NCBI GenBank assembly: GCA_036924285.1
Contig: JAYKYS010000009.1
Span: forward strand, 10,974,001 to 11,038,000
DNA: 64,000 nt
Reading direction: 5' to 3'
Origin: Asterella californica
Taxonomy: Eukaryota; Streptophyta; Marchantiopsida; Marchantiales; Aytoniaceae
Part shown: positions 1-12,040 of the stretch, in pieces
How the letters are laid out: each line of letters opens with the position of its first letter
Numbering within the stretch: position 1 is the stretch's first letter
Made by a program: the position numbers and the translations under genes
The notes under the pieces: generated by a model
Told to the model about the DNA's origin: nothing
The model's input: only the letters and a program-made list of their open reading frames with translations
Databases searched by the model: none

Positions 1-1319
1 GAAGGAGTATTGACAAAGGCAATTGAAGACCTGAAGGTCTTTGACAGCGGAGATTTGGAGACAAAGTCATTTCTTTGGCCTCTGAAGGTTTCTAGTCTGC
101 TAGGGAGCCCATTAATTCCACTAGACTCGGGATTAGGTCCCGCATTAATTCCTCGTGCCTCTTACGGGCAGCATATTGAGACTTGTCTTCGCGTATGCCA
201 CTGGACGCCTTCGGCTTGTTACAAGCTGCATTTTAACCTCTCCATGGGAAAGCGTGGTGACGACTCAGCTTACCTGTTGTGGTGAACAACGCAGTTCTCT
301 GCCAGCAGCGAGAAAGGTTTACGGTGAGGTACACGACATGATTGTTGGATGACATCTGGTGGTCATTCCGGTTGCTCTGATAGTGACCTACATTTTACCC
401 AATAAAAGGTTCTAGAATGGGTCCAAATTTGAGGTCCAGCAGGCGGATGGTCGCGCATGAGACTCTTGAGCTTCTGGGAATTCCTGCTCCTTCAAGTTCG
501 ATACTTATCCTTCCTTTCAACAAGTAGGTCGGATTGTTGTCCCTGGAACTCTGTTGTCCAGTTGCGGTAGTGTGATGATGAGGTTGACTCGTGGTGACTG
601 CAAAGTTAGCGAGAACTTTAATATTGTCTTCCGTGTACAGAATAAGACTGTGATGTAGGGTTTACAAAGACAGGAAAGTTTCGCGATAAAGGAATACTGA
701 AATGAGGGAAACGAAAGCCGTGGATAAGTTGTAATGTCACCGACAGCTCGGTACGAACGACACAATCGTGATGTCATAGTCTTTCGGATGATTCCGTGTC
801 ATCGTCAGGATACCAACAGAACCACCGACCATCTCCAAGTCTTCTACCACGTAAGGGTCATGATACTTGTGCGTCCATCGTCGTCAAGTGTAGATTCAAG
901 AGGTTGTAGTTACAGCACGGTCTATTGGACCCTTTTACTCGGAACCCCGTTCTCCTCGTCGGAAGTCTACCAGGTGCGTCTCTAAGGCACGCGACGTGGG
1001 AGAATATTGGACCTGGAAACGCCCAGGGAGTGTACAGGCCTAAAACTCCAGTTATTTACTTGCTCCACCCCCGGAAGGAGTTATGAACTATGAGTTACCA
1101 CTCTTTTAGTGAATATCTGATTGATCCAGTCCATAACCGACAGTAGACAGTTCTTCAGGTTACAGTGGATTGTGCATGATGGAGTATCACATTTGGATTG
1201 TGCATGATGGACCCTGTGAGAACTGATTTAGAGATTCAAGAAATAATAACCAAGAATAATAAGATAACTCAAGAATAATCATCGTCATTTAAAAATTGGA
1301 ATCTGAGACTTCATGCCGT

Positions 1320-1505
1320 GTCACTCTAATAAAGATAGGGATGACACTTCTGGCCTTGTAATCTCTGATGTTGTTTCTAGCCTTAGCAATCTCTAAAGAT
1401 CTTTTTAATAATCATGAAACACTGTAAGACGTCAATAATCATCGTCATCTATCTGATGGTTCATCCCGCGTCACTCTAATAAAGATAGGGATGTTGCTTC
1501 TGGTC
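1320..1505. repeat. Two-copy short direct repeat
   Basis: The core TCACTCTAATAAAGATAGGG occurs near 1321 and again near 1463, each followed by a similar stretch containing TTCTGG.CTTG. The copies are about 140 bp apart and similar but not identical, which suggests an old local duplication. No function can be read from it. Confidence 0.6.
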
Positions 1506-2016
1506 TTGCAGTGTATAGTTCTTTTCCACACATTTCGGTTGTTATGTAAAGTTGAAATGTAAATCTCATTTTACTCCGACGGGGCGTGTTAACTAGAAAG
1601 ACTGTTTGTTGACGGTGGGAGACTGATCAAGTAAGCATTCAAAAAGAGGGAGTTGATCGAGTTCATCCTTCTTTTTGGGACAAGTAAATTTCTGTTTGCA
1701 GACAAGAGTGATCTACACGAAACACGTATTCGTATGTTTGAAGGTTTGTGATGGGGTACCTCGATTTATACGTCATGGTAAGCGGAAGTACATCTCGTGG
1801 GGTTGATTAACCCAACCTGTTCGCTGAAGAAAGCTCATGGTTATCAGCAAAAAGTCACGGAGAGAAATTAGTACGCGAGAAGAAAGCAACCTCACTAAAA
1901 CTGCGCAGAAGGCCGAGAATCCCGGGAGCAGGAAGAGTTTTCCCTAGTTACAGTAAACTACACTCTTGCTAATCTAGTATGGAGGTAATTATTCGAAAAG
2001 TAAGTAACAAACGGTG

Positions 2017-2093
2017 AATATATATATGTATATAGCGGTATAGTATGGAAACCGTGTATGTATGTATATAATATATATATATATATGCCGTAA
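2017..2093. repeat. AT-rich microsatellite
   Basis: Runs of TATATA and TATG repeat units, interrupted by a short GC-containing segment, fill this stretch. It is a simple-sequence tract. Confidence 0.8.
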
Positions 2094-4679
2094 AGTATGT
2101 TCCGAGTAGACACGATCTTCATGAGTTCCGGTCTCACGTAACGTAATTGATGGGAATCATAACCACTACTGCTGTATCCCCTTAATCTTTGTAATGTTTA
2201 CTGAATCAGTTGTATAATCAACTTCCAGATAAACTCTTCTTTAGCTGACTATATAGTCTGAGGAATCTCAGGAAAAATTCACACGCGAAATCAGGTATCT
2301 TTAGCTGACTATGTCTAGAAATACCTCAGTAACTCACTCGAGAACTGTCACTCTCTGCAGGTGGAACCAAATTCACTATTTCTGAACAGTAACGTGGCCT
2401 CTTAGAACCTTCACTCCTCTGTAGTTGACATAGTTCTTCGGATAAATGTCACTAAAGCGAGGGTGTCATTGACTGACGTGTCACTGAAGTGAAAAGGAAA
2501 AGCTCTCATTTTGAAAATCGGTTGATAACTACTGTACGGTTCAGGCCACTGAGACTAGACCTAATAATACCCGACCATATCTTCGGAGACACCAAGTTCA
2601 ACTTGCCTTAATGGGGCCTTCACATCAAAGAGGACAAACGAAACTTTTCAAAGGAGACGAGAAACTGCACCAGAAACTAATCAACATCAGTTTTCTCAAC
2701 GCGGAAATATCAACCGCGGTTCGCCTATTTAACAAGTTAGCTACCACGTAGCTGACCACCTTTGAATGAGGTCCAATCCTTCACCAGGTAGACCTTCCAA
2801 ATTTAACTGCAAGGGCAAATTGCGGTACCGAACCGCTAACCTATTTTGCACATTCTCAGGGGTGTTGTAAATACATTAAAAAATTCAAGGAAGGGTGCGC
2901 AGAAAGAAGAGATCTGTGCACATCAAGATCTAAATCACACGTAAAATCAGTTTTACTCGTAAAACATTATATTCAATGGTTGGATTTAACGTGTGATACA
3001 TAAGAAATAAACTGTATGAGATCAGTAATGTAGCCAGACAACTTAACAGCATCATCATTGTGACGCACTTCAGCTCTTAGCAGGATTGTACTACCCTTTG
3101 GAATCTGTGCTTCTTTTGTCAAGTGATTGCATAGCTGCTCATCTATCTTGGGTTCCGGAGGTTGAGATGTCACACTATCAACCTTAGCTCCCACCTACTT
3201 GGGTGGAGATCGTCAACACACCCTCTTCTTGTAAGGATATCCTGTCACTCTTATTCCGACGAGTTGGTCATTTGCTCAGGATTCCCTTGATGACTAAAAG
3301 TTGGAGTTCTCGGTCACCAGGGGTTGGTGTTATGGAACTCATTGATTGTCTCACCAAAGGTCATTCGTTTGGAGCTTGGTCTTGCTCATTTGAGCTTACC
3401 CTCCGTTTTCCTGACTTGTCATAGGATACCCAGCATGACACATATTCAAATCATGCTCCGTTGTCGTATTAAATTTTGCGTGAAGGTTGTCCAGGAAAAC
3501 TTGAGGTTCTTGGTTATGGAAATATCGTGTGCTGAACGGAGGCAAGAAAGAGAAAGACAAGCACGAGATCGAACGTCGCAATATATATCAATTCTCAATT
3601 TATACACACTGTTTGTTCTTTCTCCCTAAGAACACAAAATTGAGAAACCGATCGGAGAGGTCTGTAATCTGCATCAAACATCTTAAAACGAGTCCTTGAA
3701 TCTCAACCCAGACCCAAAACTACCGAAGCGTAGTTCAAAGCAAGAGAAATATCCCTTTGCTAACAAAAAGAGCTGCACCAGCATCATACGATTCAAACCC
3801 AAGTCCAAACAACGTCCATGTACAAACCCTTAGCTAGCTACCACAAGTTGTACATAACCAACTAGAACTCTAACGGACTGAAAAAGACGAAAACCGTAGC
3901 GAAGGAATTGAAAAAAATCTATCTGAAAACTTTCTTCTTTCGCTAAACCGTCTTCAGATGTCATTAAGGCCTTCCTTCTTGACTCGGTTGGTCCCAAGAA
4001 CTCCCAAATCCGACTCGCGACAGCCGAGATATCGCTGATTTTCAGTCGTAGGTAATCGAACTTCTAAAAACTCTTTCTTACGGCTTAGAATCACACACAC
4101 AATCCAAACGAATCGCCTGATTTGAGAACTTTCTTATCTGGTAGGTAGATCCAGCTATCTTGAATCCAAGGGGACACCAAACAAATTGTTTGGAGTTCTC
4201 CTCACGAAACCACGCAAGAAATTTGATCCCAAGAAACAAAAAATTAATGTAAATCGACTCCCTACGACTCAAACTCGCTCACCACACCCAAACCAACAAT
4301 CCAATCCACATACAATCTTCTCTTATGCGTAGTTGAAGACTCCTTGATCGCGTAGGCACCAAGAACAAAGAACTTGACTCATTGATTGCGAAGAACAACC
4401 CAACCTCAAGTCATAAGCGACAAAAAACTGACGTAAGCACTTCCATGCGAGTCAATTTCACCTAGAACTCCCAATTGTCCGATGAAACTTCGTATCGTCT
4501 TCAATTTCTTGAAGAACTTGGCGTTCTTATCCCATGTATCCAATGACATCAAGTTTGGACTCCGAAATAGCTCGAATGGTCCAACTCTTCTTCGCAGATC
4601 ACTGAAGCACTCCAAACTCTTTCCTTGCGTCTCAATTTCTCCTAGAACACACTCTCCGATCCGTCTCTTCACAAACCGT

Positions 4680-6699
4680 TGTCGTGTCGTGGACCGGCTC
4701 CTACCTGAAATTCAAACTTCGGTGCTTGTCGCTCCAAAGACACTCATGATAAGACAAGGTAGGCCCCAGCTTACGGGTTTTTGGCACCATTTCAGATCTT
4801 CGCTTTCATCAGATCAATGGATAGAGCTCCTTGTCAGCATTCCATAGGCACTTTGTCTACTTCGTTTGGACGCCTAGTGGAGAAGTTACAAGACTCGAAA
4901 GATGGAGAAAACAAGCTAGGCCCCAGCTTACCGGCTTTTGGCACAACTTCGGATATTGACTTTTATCACATAAATGGGTAGAGCTCCTTGTCAGCATTCC
5001 ATAGGCACTTTGTCTATTTCGTTTGGACGCCTAGTGGAGAAGTTACAGGACTCGAAAGATGGAGAAAATAAGCTAAGCCCCAGCTTACCGGCTTTGGGCA
5101 CAACTTCGGATCTTGACTTTTATCGCATAAATGGGTAGAGCTCGTTGTCAGCTTTCATGAGCATCTTGTTTATTTTGTTTGGACATCTAGTGAAGAAGTT
5201 ATGCGACTCGAAAGAAGGCAACATCAAGCTAAGCATTAGTTTACTTGCTGACTGGGTATTTGCAGCCCCATGCGTTATATTAAAGACGCAAAGGGCCTGC
5301 TTCCTCATTGTTGAGAGAACTTCGTACGTACAAAGACTATGACAAGGGGGCAGCTTAAGGGCTAGCTTGTGTCTGCGACCTGTCAACGGACGGTTCGGGA
5401 GATTTGGAGGTCCAATGCAAGCGCGCAAGGCGTCGTTGGGTTCAGATCTGTGCAGGCTACGCAGTGGTTCAAACGGTTTGGGAAGAAACGGATCGGTGTG
5501 TGCGTACTGAGGGAAATTGAGACGCATGAGAGAGATTTGAGATTTTCAGTTACCTGTGAAGGAGAGTTGGACCGTTCGGATCATTTCGGAGTCCAAACTT
5601 GCTATCCTTGGATCCATCGGGATCAGAACAACGAGTTCTTCAGGAAATTGAAGACGATACGAAGTTTCATCCAGCGGTTTGGGAGTTTTGAGTGAAATTG
5701 GCTCGCAGGGAAACACTTACATCAGATTTTTGTTCGCTTGCGACCTGAGGTTGGGTTGTTCTTCGCGATCGCTGAGTCAGGCTCTTTGTTCTTGGTGCCT
5801 ACGCGATCAGGGAGTCTTCATCTACGCATAGGAGAAGACAATATGTGGATTGGATTGTTGGTTTGGGGATGATAAGCGAGTTTGAGCCGCAAGGAGCTGA
5901 TTTACATCAATTTTTTGCAACCTGAGACCAAATTTCTTGCGTGGTTTTGCAAGGGGAACTCCAAACGACTTGTTTGGAGTCTCGTTGGGTTCGTGATAGC
6001 GAGATCTACCTGCCAAGGAAGACGGATATCAGTTTAGACGATCCGTTTGTACGGTGTGTGCGATTTTAAACCACAGGGAGGAGTTTTTGAAGGTTCGGTC
6101 ACCTACGACCAAAAATCGGCGATATCTCGGCTATCAGGAGTCGGATCTGAAGGTTTTTTGGGTTAACGGAGTCAGCGGAGGAGACCCTATCGACATCTAA
6201 AGTCCGTTCAGCAAAAGGAGGAAGTCTACAGATAGACCTTTTTCGGTTTCTTCGCTACGGGTTTTGCTCTTTTGAGTTCGTTAGAGTTCTGGTTGGCTAT
6301 ATACAGCTTGTGGTAGCTAGCTTTAGCTAAGAACTTGTACATGGATGTGGTTTGGACTTGGGGTTTGGATCGCGTGATACTGCTGTGGCTCTGCTTGTTA
6401 GCAAAGGGAAGTTTCTCTTGCTTTGAGCTACGCTTCGGTGTTTTTGGGTCAGGGTTGTGATTCAAGGGTTGTTTTTAGGGGCTTTTGAAGCAGGTTGTAG
6501 ACCGCTCTGGTCTGTTTCTCAGTTCTGTGCTCTAAGGAGAAAGAACCGGCAGTGTACATACATTTGGAGTTGTATATATCGCAGCGTTCATTTTCGTGGT
6601 TGTTTTTCTCTGTCTTGTCTCTGTTTCATCACACAACATCTCCACAGTCATGAACCTCGTGTTTTCCTGGACATCCTTCACGCAATATCCGACACGACA
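4680..6699 (-). mobile_element. E1 repeat element, inner copy (2.02 kb)
   Basis: This is the reverse complement of the E1 family, running TGTCGTGTCG...CGACACGACA. The 4-bp CCGT is duplicated on its two sides (4676-4679 and 6700-6703). Removing the insert and one CCGT restores the sequence seen in the 46-kb E1 copy (there CCAT), which shows that a complete inner element inserted into the outer one. It is about 330 bp longer than the other copies because of a 157-bp tandem array. It has no long ORF. TG...CA ends with a 4-bp duplication favour an LTR-type origin. Confidence 0.7.
4762..5232. repeat. Three tandem 157-bp units inside the inner E1
   Basis: Successive units begin near 4762, 4919 and 5076, each with GCCCCAGCTTAC, then TAGAGCTC.TTGTCAG, TTTGGACGCCTAGTGGAGAAG-like sequence and GGAGAAAA. 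The other E1 copies have a single unit at this place, so this is an expansion within one copy. The third unit is the most diverged. Confidence 0.8.
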
Positions 6700-7173
6700 C
6701 CGTCTTAACCAACTTGTAGCTTACATAGATCTGAACCCAATAACACCTTGCGTGCATGCATTGGATCTCCAGTTCCTCAAACTGTTCATCGACAAGTCGT
6801 GAAACAAGCTAGTCTTTTAAGTTGCCCCCTTATGTCAGTCGCGTACATGAAGTTTTCACAGATAATGAATCACATGCCCCTTGCATCCTTAGTATAGCGC
6901 CAAGAACAACAAACACCCAATCAGCAATAGTAAACTAGAGCCCAGTTTTATTTTCTCATCTTCCGAACCTCGTAACTTCACCACTATGCATCCAAATGAA
7001 ATAGATGAAATGTCGACGAAAAGCTGACAACGAGCTCTACCAATTGATGTAATGAAAGTGAAGATCTGAAGTTGTGTAGAAAAGCTTATTTTTAGTCATG
7101 TGAACATTTTTGGAACAATAATGATAAGTATCAAAAATTGATTTTCATGTAGGAGCTAATCCACGACACGACA

Positions 7174-7690
7174 ACATGACCAACGTCTCCAGTGGACCTT
7201 CCATCATCAATTAATGCGACTACGCAGTCTCTACAGAATACTCTTGCACTTTCGGCATAGTGCTCTAGAGATACTCAATTAGTCTCTCCGAACAGCAGAC
7301 AACAGTGCAACCCATTGACTCTTTGTTGCATGATGAATTAGAGTTGGATAAAGACAACCACGAGAGCAGCGACATAGTGACGATCCAAGGTAGAGGACGT
7401 GAGGGTGTAGTCACAAACTTGATACATGGTATACTAAGGTCATAATACTATAAGCATTGTAACACGAACATCTGAAAGTTGAAAGTGGTGTTTAAGACGA
7501 CAGAACTCCATTGCCTCTGCGTCACGTAGCATTGTAGTGGTCAACGAGTCCAAAGGAGTTCAACAGAGTTCTAGTCATCGAGAAATAGCCATGGTTGAAT
7601 AGGAAGATGCGTTCGAAGCCAATCCTAAAATTGCAACTATTCGTGAGCATGGTTAAGCACGTAGACAAAATCAACACAATATGTAGTACC
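7174..7690. other. Unassigned spacer between E1 and the LINE
   Basis: I see no gene, RNA or clear repeat in this 0.5-kb stretch. It separates the right end of the outer E1 from the inverted LINE fragment, and any LINE target-site duplication would lie near 7690, but none is evident. Confidence 0.4.
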
Positions 7691-8014
7691 CTAGAAATAA
7701 TATATACAGTAAATGCAGTGAAAGAAAATCATAAATTCTAGTAGCTGACATTCTTTTCGAAGCAAGAATGTCATCCCACTGCTTCGTCCTTGTGCATCAC
7801 TGACCAAGATATGAAATCCTTTAGATAGTATGCATGAGAAAATATAGCCAAGCCGCCAGTAAGTGTATTTCCTGCAACACCAAAACTTGTGATCGATAAT
7901 GTTGTAAAAATGCCGGACAGAATGTTTGCAATGAGAGATCCACAATCCATCTACATTCCAAGAAGTGATAATGGCTGAGGACGGTGGGAATTGGAAATGA
8001 TGTGAGACCATCAT
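7691..8014 (-). pseudogene. LINE endonuclease fragment (inverted)
   Basis: This open frame of 107 codons contains ITSWNVDGLW, the start of the AP-endonuclease domain of many LINEs, where the Asn is a catalytic residue. Downstream, the block CRKYTYWRL stands where QE.HL would be expected; the usual catalytic Glu is not recognisable. It points opposite to the reverse-transcriptase part next to it. The frame is short and lacks the rest of the domain, so it is a fragment. Confidence 0.5.
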
Positions 8015-8105
8015 GCTGCAGAGGAGGTGGGACCTCCGTCCTTAACTATTAGCAACGTATCATGTTTCATTAGCACAGACGGAAGAGTGCATAAAGGACT
8101 GCCCA

Positions 8106-9660
8106 TTGATGATGTTGAACGACTGTCGTCCGATTGACAAGAACGACAAGCATGTTGACTTTTCATTAAGCAACCACTTTTTCATCTCTGTCCAGTATAA
8201 TAAGTTCTCCTCTCATCATGGTTTCCACCATAAATCCACCTATTCTAAAGTTGACGCTAAACTCTTATCGCACCCTTCACTACACACTAACCTAACTACT
8301 TTATGGCATAATACCTTTCAATCTCATCCCTTTACTCCAATATTTCTTCTTATATTCGAGCTTGGAGTCCACTTAGAGATGCTATTAAAGCTGTCTAATA
8401 CAAACAATCTCGTCAACCCTCAGCCGTCTCCGTCAACAGCTTATTTTTCTAGCTAAATACCCTCTACCTACCTCTGAGTAACAAGACCAGCTGTTAGCTC
8501 TGTCTCATCAGGTTAGACGCTTGGAAGCTGTAGAGCTCTGCTCATCGCTTTAAACTGTGATCCCGTGACCGATACATCCTCCAAGGCGACCACCTCTACT
8601 TTTATCGTTGTCATCATGCACGTAAAGCTAGAACTCATCTTCATTCTCTGTTAACTACTGAGGGTTCTCTTCTTACTTACCAAGCAGATATTCTACATGA
8701 AGTTCATAGTTTCTTTTCTTCTTTGTACTCTCAACCCACTCTAACACCAGAAAATACCCATGATCTTCAAATTGTTCTGCAACCAGTTACCGATCAAGTT
8801 AGAACGGCAAAACGCCACATGCTTATTGATTGCCCCTCTAACGATGAGAATTTTCAAACTCTCCTAGATTTACCAAAACAAGTCTCCATGACTACATGGT
8901 ATTATTGCAGAGGCTTTGTTGACTCTCTGACATTTTTTAGGACAACATTATTGCCAAGTTGTTCGGCAATGCTGGGAGATTAAGTTATTTCTGATTGAGT
9001 TCTTGGAAGGTATCATCATCCTTATCCCTAAGATCACTACTCCTTCCTCCCTCAACGACTGACATCCCCAATCATTACTCACAACCTACTATAATGTTGC
9101 TACTAAGCTCTTTCTCTTGCCATGTCTATACCGGTCTAGCAACAAAGATTCGTAAGAGGACGAAAGACGTAGGAGGTAGTGTGTAAGTGTAAATAGTAAA
9201 ATGCAGTTGTGTAAGTGTAAAGTGCTATGGAAGTCTATCTGGTCTTCCACTTTACACGGAAGGGATGCTATGTTCGTTTGACGAGTATTAAATCACGTAT
9301 TTTTGTAAGAACTCGCGTCGAGATGATTTAGAGGTCAGCCAGATTTGCTCATGCTTGCCGCTTGTCACTTGTCACCAAAAGACATGTCTCATGTATTTGT
9401 CAGGTGTCCAGCTCGTCATCAATTCTGCTTAACTTTTCAGCTTCTCTTCCCTGAACTTGCACAAGCTCTCTGACTTGTTCAGCTCGATGACCCTCGGCAG
9501 CTACTTTTACAGTAGCTCCTCGCATTTCATAACCCCTTACAACTTGCTGCTTTGCTCACTATTATTTCGTTTTGGAGTGCTTACTGGCTACACCGCTACC
9601 ATTGACAATTTGAACAACACACCCCTTCTATCTCTCCTTTAGCTCATACTTACGCTGCCC
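8106..9660 (+). pseudogene. LINE reverse-transcriptase region, degenerate
   Basis: Several short plus-strand frames (8106-8456, 8723-8983, 8995-9186, 9457-9642) together resemble one decayed LINE polyprotein. The clearest block is FLEGIIILIPKITTPSSL at about 9000-9057, matching the conserved pre-catalytic motif of non-LTR reverse transcriptases, followed by a stop where Trp is expected and LLTTYYNV. The active-site FADD motif is not identifiable. It cannot encode a working enzyme. Confidence 0.55.
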
Positions 9661-10041
9661 TTCACCACCTCCACCTTTTAAAGGTCACCTTTCAGCCATA
9701 GTACATGTTATTTGCAAACTCATAGACTACTGACATATCGCATTGACTCTATACAGCACCGCCATACAGCACCGCCATACATCGTGACACAACTTTTCAC
9801 ACAGTTTCTTAGTGTACATTGTATTCTTAGCTTTGGCTTTATAAACTTGACTCTATAGAGTTCCCTCTGCTGCTAGTCCTCTAGTATGGACGCTTGGGTG
9901 TGTTTAGCTGGTCGTATTCTCTCGTCCCTAGCACCTTGTACTAGCCTTGCTTCCCCACTTAAAAGAAAAAACACGGGGTTCGCATGCCTTGTCTTGCCAG
10001 TTGCGTTTAGTAGCTTCCTTATGTACTCTTTTCATCCTCTT

Positions 10042-10086
10042 AATAAAGCTTTGGGTGTACCGTCACCCTTTCCCCAAAAAAAAAAA
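10042..10086 (+). promoter_or_regulatory. LINE polyadenylation signal and A-tail
   Basis: AATAAA at 10042-10047 is followed 28 bp later by eleven consecutive A residues and then further A-rich sequence. This marks the 3' end of the LINE copy. Confidence 0.6.
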
Positions 10087-10097
10087 TTTAAAAAATA

Positions 10098-10762
10098 TAA
10101 CCAGCTGCACGAAGTACGCAAATAACTCTGTTTAGACTTGCATGAACTACTTTGTTGAATCAACATTAATAGGTGATACAATAAAAGTAAATCTCTTTTG
10201 CAATTTGGTCCAAACTAGTTTACCAGTAAGGTATTTCTTTTGAAGTTGATTGCTTTAAAGACCAGTGAATTGTATGACCAAGCCCCTGCATGAACTATTC
10301 AGCTTGATCAGATTGCATTCAATTAATTTTTTGCTTAATCAGATTCTAAAGAGCTCTGACAAGGATACACATGGAAAATGCAGGTTAGTAAGGAAATGAC
10401 AATCATTATATCATGTCTGAAAAGATAAGCAGACTCCAAATTTAAAGTTCACAAGTACTTCAAACATTCTGTCTGTCTAGTTTAGAAGAACTCAGTGGTC
10501 TCAAGGTTGAAGTTCAGTAGTATCTCGAGCATTTGTGCATAGTGCATATTCATCTCTTTATTTTTACTTTTATGATTTTTGGATTGTCGATGATAATCTC
10601 GCGGACGATCCGCTGGCAAAAACAAAAAATGATGAATATTGTAGTTTATGATGAATCACCGAAAAACAGATCACTGGTGAAGGATGGAAAATAGCAGTAG
10701 ATTGTTATTTATAATGCACAATAACATTATTATTTCATAAACGTATAAGTTATATGTCAACA
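10098..10762. other. AT-rich spacer, nothing recognised
   Basis: AT-rich DNA without a supported gene. No motif, RNA or repeat could be assigned with confidence. Confidence 0.4.
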
Positions 10763-10764
10763 AG

Positions 10765-10828
10765 TTTTCAGAGGACTAGATTATAGAGTCCTCTGAAAGT
10801 ACTCTATAATCGAGAAGTCCTCTGAAAA
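10765..10828. repeat. Nested perfect inverted repeats
   Basis: The outer arms TTTTCAGAGGACT (10765-10777) and AGTCCTCTGAAAA (10816-10828) are perfectly complementary. Inside them GATTATAGAGT (10779-10789) pairs with ACTCTATAATC (10801-10811). The result is a single extended cruciform or hairpin immediately left of the E1 fragment. It may be the end of a small inverted-repeat transposon. Confidence 0.75.
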
Positions 10829-10844
10829 TTTGTCTTAGACAAAA

Positions 10845-11642
10845 GAGAAGATCGTACGTGGATTGGGTTGCTCGTTTGGGGATGGTGAGTGATTTGAGCA
10901 TCAGAGGGTCACTTACAAATTCCTTGCGTGGTTTTGCGAGAGAACTCCAAACTGCTTATTTGGAGTCTCGTTGGATTTAGAGTAATCAGATATACCTGCC
11001 GAGGAAGATGGATCACAGATCATGCGATTTGTTTGAGCGGTGAGCGTAGATTTAGCCTACAAGGAGGAGGTTTTATGATTTTCAGTTTTGGATCTGAGCG
11101 ATCTGAGCATTTGGATAGTGATATAGTGAGCGGTGGAGACGTCGTGAGTTTTGGATTTGGATAGGGGTTACGCTTTGTGTATTGCTAGTTACGTGTGCTG
11201 TACTCTCGATCTTCATTTGGATTAGAGTGATATGATCATTTAGACTAGTGATATACTAAGCGGCGGTGATGCAGTGATGATGTTACGGTGCGACTGTTGT
11301 ACATAGGGAGTTTGGGTAGCGAGACACTGTTGTGAAGCTGATTGTTAGCATAGGGATGTTTTTCTTGTTTCGAGTTACGCTTCGATAGTTCTTGTTTCGA
11401 GTTACGCTTCGATAGTTCTTGTCTGAGGATTGGATTCTGAGGCTAGGTTAAGGACTTGAGTCAAGACTAGAGACGGTTGTAGTCTTCTCATCTCATTTTC
11501 GTAGAACATAGTGAATGTGTATATAAAGTAAGATTTGGATATCATTCTCGTGATTGTCTCTTGCTCGCACACGATATCTCCACAGCCATATATCCCGCAT
11601 ATTCCTAGACAACTTTCATACTCGAAAATCGAGACGATACGA
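10845..11642 (-). mobile_element. E1 repeat element, truncated copy
   Basis: This stretch is collinear with the inner E1 copy from about 5829 to 6699: the TTTGGGGATG, TTTGCGAGAGAAC/TTGGAGTCTCGTTGG and GTTACGCTTCG blocks occur in the same order. It keeps the end near 11642 (GAGACGATACGA) but lacks the other half. An internal unit containing GAGTTACGCTTCGATAGTTC is duplicated in tandem at about 11361-11418. It is non-coding. Confidence 0.65.
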
Positions 11643-11659
11643 TAACTTGCAACTGAAAA

Positions 11660-12040
11660 GTATTTAGAGTTTAGTTTTTCAAATTTAGATATTTAATTTT
11701 AAATATGGATTTATCTTGCTCCGACCCAGAGAAGATCCCACCAAAGATTCGTAATATATAATAAATGTGGATTTTCCTGATTTGCCACTGTGCTCAATGT
11801 AGTGGTAAAATAAATCAAAATCATTTTTGTAGTGATGCAATGTTTGCTTACAGCAAAAATATATTTTCAAGAAGATAGTTTTGTCAAAATAATCATGTAT
11901 ACTACTAGCTTCAAACTAACAGCTTCTTCATCCCTCTGTGCACTTCCCGTCCTATCTCCGCCAATAATTTCTCTTACGCAAAATGCCAGCTCGTACTTTA
12001 CTAGTCATTTCCCAAAACCATCATTTGTTTGCATATTTGT
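11660..12040. repeat. Dispersed repeat D, copy 1
   Basis: This AT-rich segment shares a series of blocks, in order, with 13545-13805: TTAGATATTTAATTTTAAAT, AAAATAATCATGTATA, AGCTTCTTCATCCC, AAATGCCA.CTCGT and CATTTCCCAAAACCA. The copies are diverged with small indels. No coding potential is evident, so it is probably an old mobile-element fragment. Confidence 0.7.

Larger units (their letters stand above)
1..3461. other. No recognisable gene; degenerate intergenic DNA
   Basis: I see no convincing coding region here; the short open frames on both strands have no recognisable motif. The stretch holds two diverged copies of a roughly 45-bp unit containing CACTCTAATAAAGATAGGGATG (positions about 1320-1365 and 1460-1505) and an AT/TA-rich microsatellite at about 2017-2093. 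A 73-codon minus-strand frame at 2973-3194 looks protein-like (mixed polar composition) but cannot be assigned. The start of the window is probably inside a repeat whose other end is not visible. Confidence 0.5.
3462..7173 (+). mobile_element. E1 repeat element, outer copy, split by a second E1
   Basis: This non-coding element is present as two blocks, 3462-4679 and 6704-7173 (about 1.69 kb together), collinear with another copy at 46113-47700. It begins TGTCG and ends CGACACGACA, so its ends are TG...CA and inverted. A TATA-like ATATATAT at about 3580 lies near the left end. Ends of this type, no long ORF and a possible promoter fit a solo LTR; a non-autonomous terminal-inverted-repeat element is the alternative. 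I found no clear target-site duplication around the outer copy. It is interrupted at 4679/6704 by an inverted copy of itself. Confidence 0.65.
7691..10086 (+). mobile_element. Degenerate LINE retrotransposon with inverted 5' part
   Basis: A non-LTR retrotransposon remnant. At 7691-8014 the minus strand encodes an endonuclease-like start (ITSWNVDGL followed by a degraded EN domain). From about 8100 the plus strand carries the remainder: a possible EN end, then reverse-transcriptase sequence around 9000-9130 with the typical IILIPK block followed by a D-x-P region and LLTT, then a Cys/His-rich C-terminal region near 9340-9480. AATAAA at 10042-10047 precedes an A-run at 10076-10086, the expected LINE 3' end. 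Many stops and shifts show it is dead. The head-to-head arrangement fits 5' inversion during insertion (twin priming). Clade is uncertain. Confidence 0.6.

Noticed and set aside
4406..5527. Several frames of 88-135 codons inside the E1 elements
   Set aside because: They occur on both strands, are not conserved between the E1 copies and contain no domain; E1 is non-coding.
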